Notes: generated by a model from the sequence alone, not told the origin. Positions 7,022 to 14,314 are shown, counted from the stretch's first letter. The stretch is DNA of 37,904 nucleotides from Candidatus Omnitrophota bacterium (GCA_028717645.1 JAQUNK010000012.1:1-37904); one strand, 5' to 3'. A program made the numbers and translations.

Positions 7022-7549
7022 ATGCATAAAAACCTGCTTATTGCGGTTATTGTAGCTGCGTTATTATTAGGTCCGGCTTTATTTTGTTTTGCGCAAAGTG
7101 CTTCCGAACAGATCACACTGACTACTTATTATCCTTCGCCGTACGGTGTATATAAAAGTTTAAGGATTTATCCCAGTAACGTAGCTCCGGCGACCTGTGA
7201 TGCTAATACCGCCGGAACGATGTATTTTAGCGGAACTTATGCTTCGGGCGGCATACTGGCAAATGCGATGTATTTTTGCGATGGAACCCGCTGGAGAAGC
7301 ACGACCGTTCACGATAGGGTATCTGTCGTGTCCACAACTTATACCGTTGAAGCTACGGGTAATCGGGCGACAGCAACTTGCCCAACAGACCACCCGTATT
7401 TGATCAATTGTAGCGGCGGATATAATGCAATCGGAGAAATTTATGGCTGCGGCAGGGACCACGGGGTCGAAGTAAACGCCATCAATAAGTGCGAGGTCGT
7501 CTCGGCGCTGACTTGTAAGCCGATCGCGCGGGCAATTTGCGCGAATTAA
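7022..7549 (+). CDS. Secreted small protein with TTYYPSPYGVY motif
   Basis: Function unknown. The 175-aa product starts with a clear signal peptide (MHKNLLIAVIVAALLLGPAL, then CFAQS). The mature part begins with EQITLTTYYPSPYGVYKSLR. From memory, this motif recurs at the N-terminus of many uncharacterised exported proteins in Omnitrophota genomes; this needs a database check. It is followed by a segment with several cysteines (CDANTAGTMYF, CDGTRWRS, CPTDHPYLINC, CGRDHG, KCEV, TCKP, ICAN), suggesting disulfides outside the cytoplasm. AGGAGG precedes ATG 7022. It may be a surface or pilin-like component. Confidence 0.7.
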   Translation: MHKNLLIAVIVAALLLGPALFCFAQSASEQITLTTYYPSPYGVYKSLRIYPSNVAPATCDANTAGTMYFSGTYASGGILANAMYFCDGTRWRSTTVHDRVSVVSTTYTVEATGNRATATCPTDHPYLINCSGGYNAIGEIYGCGRDHGVEVNAINKCEVVSALTCKPIARAICAN

Positions 7550-7570
7550 AAACAGGGTAAAGCTAAACAT

Positions 7571-8392
7571 ATGTTTAACAGTATGACTGGTTTTGGTTCC
7601 GCCTTAAGGGACCTTAAAGGGATTGGCAAGATCGAGTTGCAGTTACGCAGTATCAACCAGCGTTTTTTGGAAACGATCTTTCACCTGCCTGAAGAATTCG
7701 CCTATTTAGAGGATATGTTCAGGGCGTTGATCTCTAAGAGGCTTAGCCGCGGCAGGATCAATTGTTCGCTCAGGCTCGACGGGTCGTTTATGGACAAGAG
7801 TATTTTTGATGAAGCCAGGCTGTTCGCCTATCATAAACAACTGAAGAGGCTGAACCAGAAGTTGGATTTAAAAACACCGCCGGACCTGGGGCTGCTTTTA
7901 TCTTTGCCCGGGGTCATGGTGACCCGGCCCAAGTACAAAGAAATTCCTTTGGCTGTGATGCGCAGCCTTTTTAACCGGGCCCTGGATAAACTGATCCAGC
8001 AGAGGAAAAAAGAAGGGGCGGCCTTATACAAGGACATCAAGGGGCGTATTCAAAAATTAAATTTTTATCTGGCCAAATTAGAGGAGCGTTTCAGGCGGGC
8101 GGTAAGTCAAAAGGTAAAAAACATCGCCAACTGTGAAGAAAAAACAAGTTTTTTAAAAGGCTCGGATATCACGGAGGAACTGGTGAGGATCAAATTTCAC
8201 CTGAAGAATTTCACCCAGCAAATGAATAAAAACGGGGCCTCGGGCAAAGAGTTGGATTTTATCACCCAGGAACTTGCTCGCGAAGCGAATACAGTGGGGG
8301 CCAAATCCATAGATGCCCTGGTTTCTGGCTACGTGGTGAAGATCAAATCCGAGATAGATAAAATACGCGAGCAATTACAGAATGTAGAATAA
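7571..8392 (+). CDS. yicC: YicC family endoribonuclease
   Basis: YicC/YloC family; E. coli YicC is an endoribonuclease involved in sRNA turnover. The 273 aa begin MFNSMTGFGSALRD, the family's diagnostic start, then IELQLRSINQRFLE. The C-terminal DUF1732 part is seen as ITEELVRIKFHLKNF, GKELDFITQELAREANTVGAKS and a KSEIDKIREQLQNVE end. It heads the conserved yicC-gmk-rpoZ-coaC block. The ATG sits inside a 14-base perfect palindrome (7564-7577). Confidence 0.93.
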   Translation: MFNSMTGFGSALRDLKGIGKIELQLRSINQRFLETIFHLPEEFAYLEDMFRALISKRLSRGRINCSLRLDGSFMDKSIFDEARLFAYHKQLKRLNQKLDLKTPPDLGLLLSLPGVMVTRPKYKEIPLAVMRSLFNRALDKLIQQRKKEGAALYKDIKGRIQKLNFYLAKLEERFRRAVSQKVKNIANCEEKTSFLKGSDITEELVRIKFHLKNFTQQMNKNGASGKELDFITQELAREANTVGAKSIDALVSGYVVKIKSEIDKIREQLQNVE

Positions 8393-8399
8393 TTCTTAT

Positions 8400-8445
8400 A
8401 CCGCAAAACGCCAAAATTAGGGTTTAATTTAAGCGATTTTGCGGT
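8400..8445. repeat. Inverted repeat after yicC
   Basis: ACCGCAAAA (8400-8408) and TTTTGCGGT (8437-8445) are perfect 9-base mirror arms around a 28-base loop, starting 8 bases past the yicC stop. There is no T-run after the second arm, so a standard terminator is not supported. Confidence 0.5.
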
Positions 8446-8456
8446 TTAGTTTTATC

Positions 8457-8495
8457 CGCCATTTTCCGGGAAATAATATTTTTCAGAAAATGGCG
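8457..8495. repeat. Inverted repeat before gmk
   Basis: CGCCATTTTC (8457-8466) and GAAAATGGCG (8486-8495) are perfect 10-base arms with a 19-base loop, about 30 bases before the gmk start. The second arm contains an alternative in-frame ATG (8490), so the hairpin could influence gmk start choice. Confidence 0.5.
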
Positions 8496-8525
8496 AGATC
8501 CGCTGATAGGCGAAGCGAGCCGAAA

Positions 8526-9116
8526 ATGCAGAAAAAGGGCTTAATCTTCGTGGTTTCCGGGCCTTCGGGCTCAGGGAAAACCACGCTGGCCAAAAAAATT
8601 TTAGAGGACAGTCTTTTAAAGAAAAAATTAAGCCGGCTGGTCTCTTTTACTACGCGGCCCAGGCGGCCGGGCGAAAGGAACAGGCACGACTATTTCTTTG
8701 TGAGTAGGGCTGAATTTTTAAGGCAGCGACGCGAGAAGAAATTCCTTGAATGGACCGAGTATTTGGGATACTATTATGCCACAGCTAAAGACAATATCAG
8801 GCAAAAGCTCAGCAAAGGCAGGTCTGTGGTGCTTTGCGTGGACCAAAGAGGGGCCTTCAGGATAAGAACGATTTTTCCTAAACACACGCGTTTGATCTTT
8901 ATCCTCCCGCCGGACCTAAAGACTTTAGAAAAAAGGATCCACCTACGCTCTTTAAAGGCCAAAAACCATGAAGAGATCGCCCGGCGCCTACGTCTGGCCC
9001 GGGAAGAAATGAAGCTTTGCCGCAGGTTCGATTGTTGTATCATGAACAAGAGCCTGACCAGGGCGCTGAATGAATTAAAGCGTTTCGTCAGAAAAGAGAT
9101 CGTCGCTAATCAATAG
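8526..9116 (+). CDS. gmk: Guanylate kinase
   Basis: Phosphorylates GMP to GDP. The 196 aa begin MQKKGLIFVVSGPSGSGKTTL with the P-loop close to the N-terminus, as in known Gmk proteins, which is why ATG 8526 is preferred. In-frame starts at 8490 (ATG) and 8439 (TTG) would add unusual N-terminal residues. The GMP-binding segment SFTTRPRRPGERNRHDYFFV and the EWTEYLGYYYAT region are present. The ribosome binding site is weak. The gene belongs to the yicC-gmk-rpoZ block. Confidence 0.94.
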   Translation: MQKKGLIFVVSGPSGSGKTTLAKKILEDSLLKKKLSRLVSFTTRPRRPGERNRHDYFFVSRAEFLRQRREKKFLEWTEYLGYYYATAKDNIRQKLSKGRSVVLCVDQRGAFRIRTIFPKHTRLIFILPPDLKTLEKRIHLRSLKAKNHEEIARRLRLAREEMKLCRRFDCCIMNKSLTRALNELKRFVRKEIVANQ

Positions 9117-9135
9117 ACCGCTAGGAGGAGAACAC

Positions 9136-9336
9136 ATGGATTACGTACCGCTGGAAACATTGATCGACAAGACAAGCCACTCCCTTTATAAATTAGTCAT
9201 TCTGGCCAGCCGCCGGGCGCTGGAAATCGCCGAAGGCCAGCCCAGCCTTATCGGGCCGTGTCCCAATACCAAGCCGTCGGTAGTTGCCTTAAGAGAGATC
9301 GCTGCAGGCAAGGTAAGTTATAAAATAACCAAATAA
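9136..9336 (+). CDS. rpoZ: RNA polymerase omega subunit
   Basis: Small subunit that helps assemble RNA polymerase. The 66 aa contain the omega core LVILASRRALEIAEG, KPSVVALREIAAGKVSY near the end, and an N-terminal LETLIDKTSHSLYKL helix. A strong AGGAGGAG ribosome binding site precedes ATG 9136. It lies between gmk and coaC, its standard place. Confidence 0.92.
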   Translation: MDYVPLETLIDKTSHSLYKLVILASRRALEIAEGQPSLIGPCPNTKPSVVALREIAAGKVSYKITK

Positions 9337-9338
9337 CC

Positions 9339-9878
9339 ATGCGTAAGCAGGAAATAATTTTAGGGGTCACTGCGAGTATTGCCATTTATAAGGCCTGCGA
9401 TATTATCCGGCGCTTGCAAGCAGAAGGTTTTGGCGTGACGGTCGTGATGACCCAGGAATCGACCGAGCTGATCAGGCCGGTCGTCTTCTCGACACTCACC
9501 GGAAGACGGGCCTACCATGACCTGTTTAGCGACGAGCAAACGCCCTGGGAAGTGGAGCATATCGCCCTGGCGGATAAGGCGGACCTGGTCCTGGTTGCGC
9601 CGGCCACGGCCAACATTATCGCCAAATTCGCTACCGGCCTTTGTGACGACTTGCTGACTTGCCTGGTTTCTGCGACAAAGGCAAAGGTGCTCATTGCTCC
9701 GGCGATGAATGAAAATATGTATAAAAATAAGATTACGCAGGAGAACATAAAAAAATTGCAGGATTTAGGCTATAAATTTGTCGGGCCGAAGCCGGGAAAG
9801 CTGGCCTGCGGTAAAGTTGGCACGGGTTGTCTTGCTGATGTAGAAGATGTGATTAAGGCGGTGAAAAAGGTTCTTTAA
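9339..9878 (+). CDS. coaC: Phosphopantothenoylcysteine decarboxylase (stand-alone CoaC)
   Basis: FMN-dependent decarboxylase of coenzyme A synthesis. The 179 aa cover the flavoprotein domain: GVTASIAIYKACDIIRRL, catalytic-type histidine in VEHIALADKADLVLVAPATAN, the APAMNENMY motif and the substrate-clamp motif GKLACGKVGTGCLAD with its cysteine. In most bacteria CoaC is fused to CoaB, giving about 400 aa. Here the frame ends at 9878 and tRNA genes follow, so CoaB must be elsewhere or replaced. It starts 2 bases after rpoZ. Confidence 0.88.
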   Translation: MRKQEIILGVTASIAIYKACDIIRRLQAEGFGVTVVMTQESTELIRPVVFSTLTGRRAYHDLFSDEQTPWEVEHIALADKADLVLVAPATANIIAKFATGLCDDLLTCLVSATKAKVLIAPAMNENMYKNKITQENIKKLQDLGYKFVGPKPGKLACGKVGTGCLADVEDVIKAVKKVL

Positions 9879-9884
9879 AAATTT

Positions 9885-9956
9885 GGCGCGGTAGCCAAGT
9901 GGCAAGGCAACTGTCTGCAAAACAGTTATTCAGCGGTTCGAACCCGCTCCGCGCCT
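9885..9956 (+). tRNA. tRNA-Cys (GCA)
   Basis: Cloverleaf with acceptor GGCGCGG/CCGCGCC, anticodon arm ACTGT-CTGCAAA-ACAGT (anticodon GCA at 9917-9919), T arm AGCGG-TTCGAAC-CCGCT and discriminator U, which is normal for tRNA-Cys. The 3' CCA is not encoded. Confidence 0.96.
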
Positions 9957-9978
9957 TGAATTTCCATCGGTAAACAAC

Positions 9979-10061
9979 GGGCAAGTGGTGGAATGGCATA
10001 CACGATGGACTTAAAATCCATTGGCTGCAAGGCCGTAAGGGTTCAACTCCCTTCTTGCCCA
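9979..10061 (+). tRNA. tRNA-Leu (TAA)
   Basis: Acceptor GGGCAAG/CTTGCCC, anticodon arm ATGGA-CTTAAAA-TCCAT with anticodon TAA at 10012-10014, a long variable arm (class II) and discriminator A. The 3' CCA is not encoded. Confidence 0.95.
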
Positions 10062-10069
10062 TTAAGCAT

Positions 10070-10146
10070 GGGCTCATAGCTCAGCTGGTTAGAGCGTTGC
10101 GTTGACATCGCAAAGGTCTGAGGTTCGAGTCCTCATGGGCCCACCA
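10070..10146 (+). tRNA. tRNA-Val (GAC), CCA encoded
   Basis: Acceptor GGGCTCA/TGGGCCC, anticodon arm TTGCG-TTGACAT-CGCAA with anticodon GAC at 10104-10106, T arm with TTCGAGT and discriminator A. Unlike the two preceding tRNAs, the 3' CCA is encoded (10144-10146). It ends only 8 bases before the thrS start. Confidence 0.95.
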
Positions 10147-10154
10147 TTAAAAAT

Positions 10155-11897
10155 ATGGAATTAGATACTTTAAGACATTCTTGCTCACACATTATGGCGC
10201 AGGCGGTAAAAGAACTGTGGCCCGAGACAAAACTGGCCATCGGCCCGTCCATTGAGGACGGATTCTATTACGATTTTGACAAGAAAGAGCCGTTTACCGA
10301 CGATGATCTGAAGAAGATTGAAGAGGTGATGCGCCGTATTATCAAAGAAAACCTTCCTTTTACCAGGCAGGATCTGAGCAAGAAAGAGGCGATTGCTTTG
10401 TTCACCAAATCAGGGGAGGCCTATAAAATAGAATTGATCAAGGACATTCCCGAAGAGCAGGTCTCTATTTATAAAACCGGCAGCGCATTTTTGGACCTCT
10501 GCCGCGGGCCGCACGTGGAATCTACCGGCAAGATCAAGGCCTTTAAATTATTGTCCGTGGCCGGCGCCTATTGGCGCGGGCTGGAAACCAACCCGATGCT
10601 GCAGCGGATCTACGGCACCTGTTTTAACAGCCAAAAAGAATTAGACGAATACCTGAAAAATTTGGAAGAGGCAAAAAAACGCGACCATCGTAAGCTCGGT
10701 AAAGAACTGGGGTTCTTCGATATTTATCATGATGAGGCCGGAGCAGGCCTGATCTTTTATCATCCCAAGGGCGCGCTCTTAAGGATGATCATCGAGGATT
10801 ACCTGAAAAAAGAGCACCTGAAGAGGGGTTATCAGTTAGTGATGACGCCGCACATTATGCAGAAGAATTTATGGCAGACTTCCGGCCACTACGACTATTA
10901 CAAAGAGAATATGTACACCTTTTTTATCCCCGACGAAAAAACTCCGTCGAGCGAAGGCCAGGAATTTGTCCTGAAGCCGATGAACTGCCCGGGGCACATC
11001 CTGATCTATAAATCCACTATCCGTAGTTTCCGCGATCTGCCCTTAAGGTATTTTGAGCTAGGCACGGTTTACCGCCATGAAAAGGCAGGGGTACTGCATG
11101 GGTTGCTGCGCGTACGCGGCTTTACCCAGGACGACGCACATATTTTCTGTACGCCGGAAAACCTAAAATCCGAGATCAAGGCGATCATCGATTTTGTAAT
11201 CGAAGCGATGCGCGTGTTCGGTTTCGGGGAAATGGATATCGAATTAAGCACGCGGCCGGAAAAATCCATTGGTTCCGACGATGATTGGGCCAGGGCTACC
11301 CAGGCGCTGGAAGATTCTTTAAAAGAAAAGGGTTTAAGTTATACCGTGCATCCGGGCGAGGGCGCTTTTTACGGCCCGAAGATCGACATCAAGCTTAAGG
11401 ATGTCTTGAAGAGAAAATGGCAATGTGCTACAATTCAATGTGATTTTGCGCTGCCCAAAAGATTTAATTTAGGCTATGTGGATACCGACGGCAAGGAAAA
11501 ACAGCCGATCATGCTGCACCGCGTTATCCTGGGCAGCCTGGAGAGATTTATCGGGGCACTCCTGGAGCATCATGGCGCGGTACTTCCGTTGTGGCTGTCG
11601 CCAATACAGGTAGCGCTTATCCCGATCAAAGATTCTACGCACGATTACGCGCAAAAAATAAAAGCGGAACTGGAAAAAGAAGAGATCCGCGTTAAAATAG
11701 ACCAGCGCAATGAAACTCTGAATAAGCGCATCCGGGAAGCAGAAGTAGAAAAAACTCCTTATATCCTGGTGGTCGGCGATAAAGAATCCGAGGCCAATTC
11801 CGTTTCGGTGAGAAAAAGAGGCAAGGGTGATACCGGAAGCCTTAGCCTGGCAGAATTTATAAAAAAGATAAAAGAAGAAATAGAGGGGAAGAAGTAA
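10155..11897 (+). CDS. thrS: Threonyl-tRNA synthetase without TGS domain
   Basis: Charges tRNA-Thr. The 580 aa begin directly at the editing domain (HSCSHIMAQAVKEL, the HxxxH motif, and CRGPHVESTG). The N-terminal TGS domain of the usual 640-aa enzyme is absent. The class II core shows MNCPGH (zinc-binding Cys), RYFELGTVYRHEKAG (motif 2) and LHRVILGSLERFIGALLEHH (motif 3 region). An anticodon-binding domain forms the last 100 residues. A missing upstream TGS is certain, because the tRNA-Val gene ends 8 bases before ATG 10155. No ribosome binding site fits there, so translation may start on a transcript freed by tRNA 3' processing. Confidence 0.96.
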   Translation: MELDTLRHSCSHIMAQAVKELWPETKLAIGPSIEDGFYYDFDKKEPFTDDDLKKIEEVMRRIIKENLPFTRQDLSKKEAIALFTKSGEAYKIELIKDIPEEQVSIYKTGSAFLDLCRGPHVESTGKIKAFKLLSVAGAYWRGLETNPMLQRIYGTCFNSQKELDEYLKNLEEAKKRDHRKLGKELGFFDIYHDEAGAGLIFYHPKGALLRMIIEDYLKKEHLKRGYQLVMTPHIMQKNLWQTSGHYDYYKENMYTFFIPDEKTPSSEGQEFVLKPMNCPGHILIYKSTIRSFRDLPLRYFELGTVYRHEKAGVLHGLLRVRGFTQDDAHIFCTPENLKSEIKAIIDFVIEAMRVFGFGEMDIELSTRPEKSIGSDDDWARATQALEDSLKEKGLSYTVHPGEGAFYGPKIDIKLKDVLKRKWQCATIQCDFALPKRFNLGYVDTDGKEKQPIMLHRVILGSLERFIGALLEHHGAVLPLWLSPIQVALIPIKDSTHDYAQKIKAELEKEEIRVKIDQRNETLNKRIREAEVEKTPYILVVGDKESEANSVSVRKRGKGDTGSLSLAEFIKKIKEEIEGKK

Positions 11898-11905
11898 TTG
11901 TATTT

Positions 11906-12024
11906 CCTTGACATTGCTGGCGCAAGATCAAGGATTAATTCGCAGACGTCCCGCCGCGGGCGGGACTAGGGCTTACGTCGCTAAGATGCAAGCTGAATGC
12001 TCCATAAGCTGTCTGCCCATTTAA
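11906..12024 (+). promoter_or_regulatory. Structured mRNA leader of infC (twin element, copy 1)
   Basis: A hairpin (CCTTGA 11906-11911 with TCAAGG 11928-11933, inner TTGC/GCAA stem) is followed after one base by TTAATTCGCAGACG (11935-11948). Then come a GC-rich hairpin GTCCCGCC-GCG-GGCGGGAC (11948-11966) and GTCTGCCCATTTAA (12011-12024). GCAGAC (11942-11947) and GTCTGC (12011-12016) can pair to close the element just before the AAGGAGG ribosome binding site of infC. The same layout is repeated before rpmI. By position, autoregulation by L20 or IF3 is the likely purpose. Confidence 0.6.
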
Positions 12025-12035
12025 GGAGGTGTGCT

Positions 12036-12542
12036 ATAAAAAAATTCGTCCGTGTTAATGAGCGTATTCGTGCTTCCCAGGTGCGCGTGATCGGCCCCGA
12101 GGGAGAACAATTGGGAATCTTGGCTTTAGACAAAGCATTGGGCCTGGCCAACCAATATGAGCTGGACCTGGTCGAAGTAGCAGACCAGATAGCCCCGCCT
12201 GTTTGCCGGATCCTGGATTTCAGCAAATTCAAATACGAACAGGAAAAACGGGAAAGACAGGCGCGTAAGCACCAGCATCAGACCAAGCTCAAAGAAATAC
12301 GCGTTAAGCCGAATATCAAAGAACACGATTATCAGGTAAAATTAAGACAGCTGGTTTCCTTTCTGACGAAAAAGGATAAAGTAAAGCTTACCCTGATTTT
12401 TCGGGGCAGGCAGATGGAGCACATCGACCTGGGTAAAAAGGTATTGGAAAGGTTCCTTGCCGATTCAGCCGCCGCCGGGCAAGTAGAGAGGAACCCTATG
12501 CAGGAAGGCAGGATGATCTCTGCCATTATCGGGCCAAAGTAA
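12036..12542 (+). CDS. infC: Translation initiation factor IF-3, AUA start
   Basis: IF-3 binds the 30S subunit and polices start-codon choice. From ATA 12036 the product is 168 aa, beginning (M)KKFVRVNERIRASQVRVIG, the usual IF-3 start. The C-terminal domain has DKVKLTLIFRGRQMEH. A strong AAGGAGG lies at 12023-12029, 6 bases before the ATA. No ATG, GTG or TTG is in frame at that point. The only upstream in-frame ATG (11997) has no ribosome binding site and would read through the AGGAGG. E. coli infC uses AUU for autoregulation, so a rare AUA start fits. It heads infC-rpmI-rplT. Confidence 0.9.
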   Translation: MKKFVRVNERIRASQVRVIGPEGEQLGILALDKALGLANQYELDLVEVADQIAPPVCRILDFSKFKYEQEKRERQARKHQHQTKLKEIRVKPNIKEHDYQVKLRQLVSFLTKKDKVKLTLIFRGRQMEHIDLGKKVLERFLADSAAAGQVERNPMQEGRMISAIIGPK

Positions 12543-12546
12543 GCGA

Positions 12547-12604
12547 GGACATAAGTTACGGAGCCCAGCGATATAATCATATAAGCGGCGTAACTTATAT
12601 GTCC
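12547..12604 (+). repeat. Long hairpin between infC and rpmI
   Basis: GGACATAAGTTACG (12547-12560) pairs with CGTAACTTATATGTCC (12589-12604), giving 14 pairs with a 2-base bulge and a 28-base loop. No T-run follows, so it is more likely an RNA processing or stabilising structure than a terminator. It starts 4 bases past the infC stop. Confidence 0.5.
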
Positions 12605-12612
12605 GAACTTAT

Positions 12613-12718
12613 CCCGTACCAATCGGTGCGGGGTTAATTCGCAGACGCATCAAAGATTAAAGAAAGGAGGGGGCTACAATTTACGTTATTTGCATTCCGT
12701 AAATTGTCTGCTCATTAA
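12613..12718 (+). promoter_or_regulatory. Structured mRNA leader of rpmI (twin element, copy 2)
   Basis: CCCGTACC-AATC-GGTGCGGG (12613-12632) forms an 8-bp hairpin. One base later comes TTAATTCGCAGACG (12634-12647), identical to the core before infC. An inner hairpin CAATTTACG/CGTAAATTG (12677-12685, 12698-12706) follows, then GTCTGCTCATTAA (12706-12718), which can pair back to GCAGAC (12641-12646). rpmI has no ribosome binding site next to its ATG. A GGAGGGGG run at 12666-12673 lies upstream of the inner hairpin, so folding may decide access. Confidence 0.6.
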
Positions 12719-12720
12719 AA

Positions 12721-12921
12721 ATGGCAAAACTAAAAACGAAAAAGGGTGTGGCAAAGAGATTCAAATTGACCAAAAAAAAGAAAATAGGTTATTCTACCGC
12801 GGGCAAAGGGCATGTGCTGTCCGGGAAAGAAACGAAACGCAAACGACAGATGCGCCGTCGCAGATATGTCGAAGGGTCAAATTACACGAAGTACTTAAGG
12901 AGGATGTTACCTTATGGCTAA
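12721..12921 (+). CDS. rpmI: 50S ribosomal protein L35
   Basis: Large-subunit protein, 66 aa, normal size. The start MAKLKTKKGVAKRFKLT and the later GKGHVLSGKETKRKRQMRR match the family. It starts at ATG 12721 directly after the twin leader element, with no adjacent ribosome binding site. It overlaps rplT by 8 bases. The product is very basic. Confidence 0.95.
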   Translation: MAKLKTKKGVAKRFKLTKKKKIGYSTAGKGHVLSGKETKRKRQMRRRRYVEGSNYTKYLRRMLPYG

Positions 12922-13261
12922 AGCTAGACACAGCGTTGCTACGCACAGAAGAAAGAAAAGATTACTTAAGAAATCCAAGGGTTATAAGCTGGACCGTTCC
13001 AAGCAGTTCCAGCAGGCCAAGCGCACCCGCGCCCGCGCACTGGTCTATGCTTACCGCGACAGGCGCAACCGTAAAAGAGAAATGCGCGCGCTTTGGATCG
13101 CAAGGATCAATGCAGCCTGCCGTGCCGAGGACATTACCTACAATAAGTTCATGCACGGCCTGAAAAAAGCGAAGATCTCACTCGACAGGAAGTCTTTGGC
13201 AGAATTGGCAGTAACGGATAATGCCGCGTTCAAGAAGTTGATCGAAATAGCCAGAGGCTGA
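12914..13261 (+). CDS. rplT: 50S ribosomal protein L20
   Basis: Large-subunit assembly protein, 115 aa, and in E. coli and B. subtilis the repressor of its own operon. The sequence MAKARHSVATHRRKKRLLKKSKGY, then RDRRNRKREMRALWIARINAA and SLDRKSLAELA, is typical. AAGGAGG at 12898-12904 inside rpmI serves ATG 12914. The twin leader elements upstream of infC and rpmI are candidates for L20 binding sites. Confidence 0.96.
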   Translation: MAKARHSVATHRRKKRLLKKSKGYKLDRSKQFQQAKRTRARALVYAYRDRRNRKREMRALWIARINAACRAEDITYNKFMHGLKKAKISLDRKSLAELAVTDNAAFKKLIEIARG

Positions 13262-13289
13262 TCCAGGCTCGTTATTTTATAGGAGCATC

Positions 13290-14309
13290 GTGTCCACCAG
13301 CGATATTGCAAGCATTAAAACAGAAGTAGCCCAGGCCATCAGCGCAGCCACAGGCAAAGATGAATTAGAGGCCCTGCGTATAAAATATCTGGGCAGAAAA
13401 GGCCTGTTGGCCGAGATGACCCAGAGTTTTGCTACCCTGCCGGCCGAAGAGAAACCGCAGTTCGGCCGCGCGATCAATGAATTAAAGGCATATCTCGTCG
13501 GGCTCTTCGCCGAAAAGCAAAAGAGCCTGGAGTCATCCGGAAAAGAAGAAAAAAACGCTTTTGTGGATATCGGCATGCCCGGGATAGCGCAGGAGATCGG
13601 CCGGATGCATCCTCTGACCCAGGTGATCAGGGAGATCTGCGAAATATTTTCCCGCCTGGGTTTTTTAGTGGTGGAAGGTCCCGAGATCGAGACCGAAGAA
13701 AATAATTTTACCGGCTTAAATATTCCGCTGGAACACCCTTCCCGCGATGCCTTCGACACATTTTATCTAAAAAATCAAAAATTGCTGCTGCGTAGCCATA
13801 CCTCTCCTGTCCAGATCAGGGCGATGAAATCCCGCAAGCCGCCTTTGGCCATAGTCGTACCGGGCAGGGTTTACCGGCCGGATGCACTGGATGCATCGCA
13901 CTCCTTCATGTTCCATCAGATCGAAGGTTTCATGGTGGATAAAAATATCAAATTTTCCGACTTAAAGGGCGTGCTCGAGGCGTTTGCCAAATCCGTATTC
14001 GGCGATCAGATCAAGATGCGCCTGAGGCCGCACTTTTTTCCTTTCACCGAGCCGTCGGCAGAAGTGGATATCTCCTGCATTATCTGTAAAGGCAAGGGCT
14101 GCAGCGTCTGCGGCAGGAAAGGCTGGCTAGAAGTTTTGGGTAGCGGCATGATCCATCCCAATGTCTTTAAACATGTGGGTTATGACCCGGAAAAATACAC
14201 CGGTTTTGCTTTTGGCATGGGCGTAGAAAGGATCGCCATGCTTAAATACGGCATAAACGATATCAGATTATTTTACGAAAACGATTTGAGATTCTTGAAA
14301 CAATTTTAA
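13290..14309 (+). CDS. pheS: Phenylalanyl-tRNA synthetase alpha subunit
   Basis: Catalytic subunit of the alpha2-beta2 enzyme, 339 aa. It has an N-terminal coiled-coil arm (1-90), then HPSRDAFDTFYL, LRSHTSPVQIR, FHQIEGFMVD (motif 2 region), the cysteine pairs CIICKGKGCSVCG with GWLEVLGSGMIHPNVF, and GFAFGMGVERIAML (motif 3). The start is GTG 13290 with AGGAG at 13281. It is followed by a structured gap and pheT. Confidence 0.96.
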   Translation: MSTSDIASIKTEVAQAISAATGKDELEALRIKYLGRKGLLAEMTQSFATLPAEEKPQFGRAINELKAYLVGLFAEKQKSLESSGKEEKNAFVDIGMPGIAQEIGRMHPLTQVIREICEIFSRLGFLVVEGPEIETEENNFTGLNIPLEHPSRDAFDTFYLKNQKLLLRSHTSPVQIRAMKSRKPPLAIVVPGRVYRPDALDASHSFMFHQIEGFMVDKNIKFSDLKGVLEAFAKSVFGDQIKMRLRPHFFPFTEPSAEVDISCIICKGKGCSVCGRKGWLEVLGSGMIHPNVFKHVGYDPEKYTGFAFGMGVERIAMLKYGINDIRLFYENDLRFLKQF

Positions 14310-14314
14310 AATGA

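Noticed and set aside
8439-8525. N-terminal extension of gmk from TTG 8439 or ATG 8490
   Set aside because: It would add up to 29 residues of unusual sequence encoded by a hairpin; guanylate kinases begin close to the P-loop.
11908-11940. TTGACA before infC as a promoter
   Set aside because: No acceptable -10 follows at 16-18 bases, and the bases form part of a well-defined RNA hairpin.
12572-12577. TATAAT in the hairpin loop before rpmI as a promoter
   Set aside because: No -35 lies at the right distance and the surrounding stem explains the conserved-looking sequence.
12690-13163. A 157-codon plus-strand frame overlapping rpmI and rplT
   Set aside because: It is an out-of-frame shadow of two certain ribosomal protein genes, with no recognisable domain.
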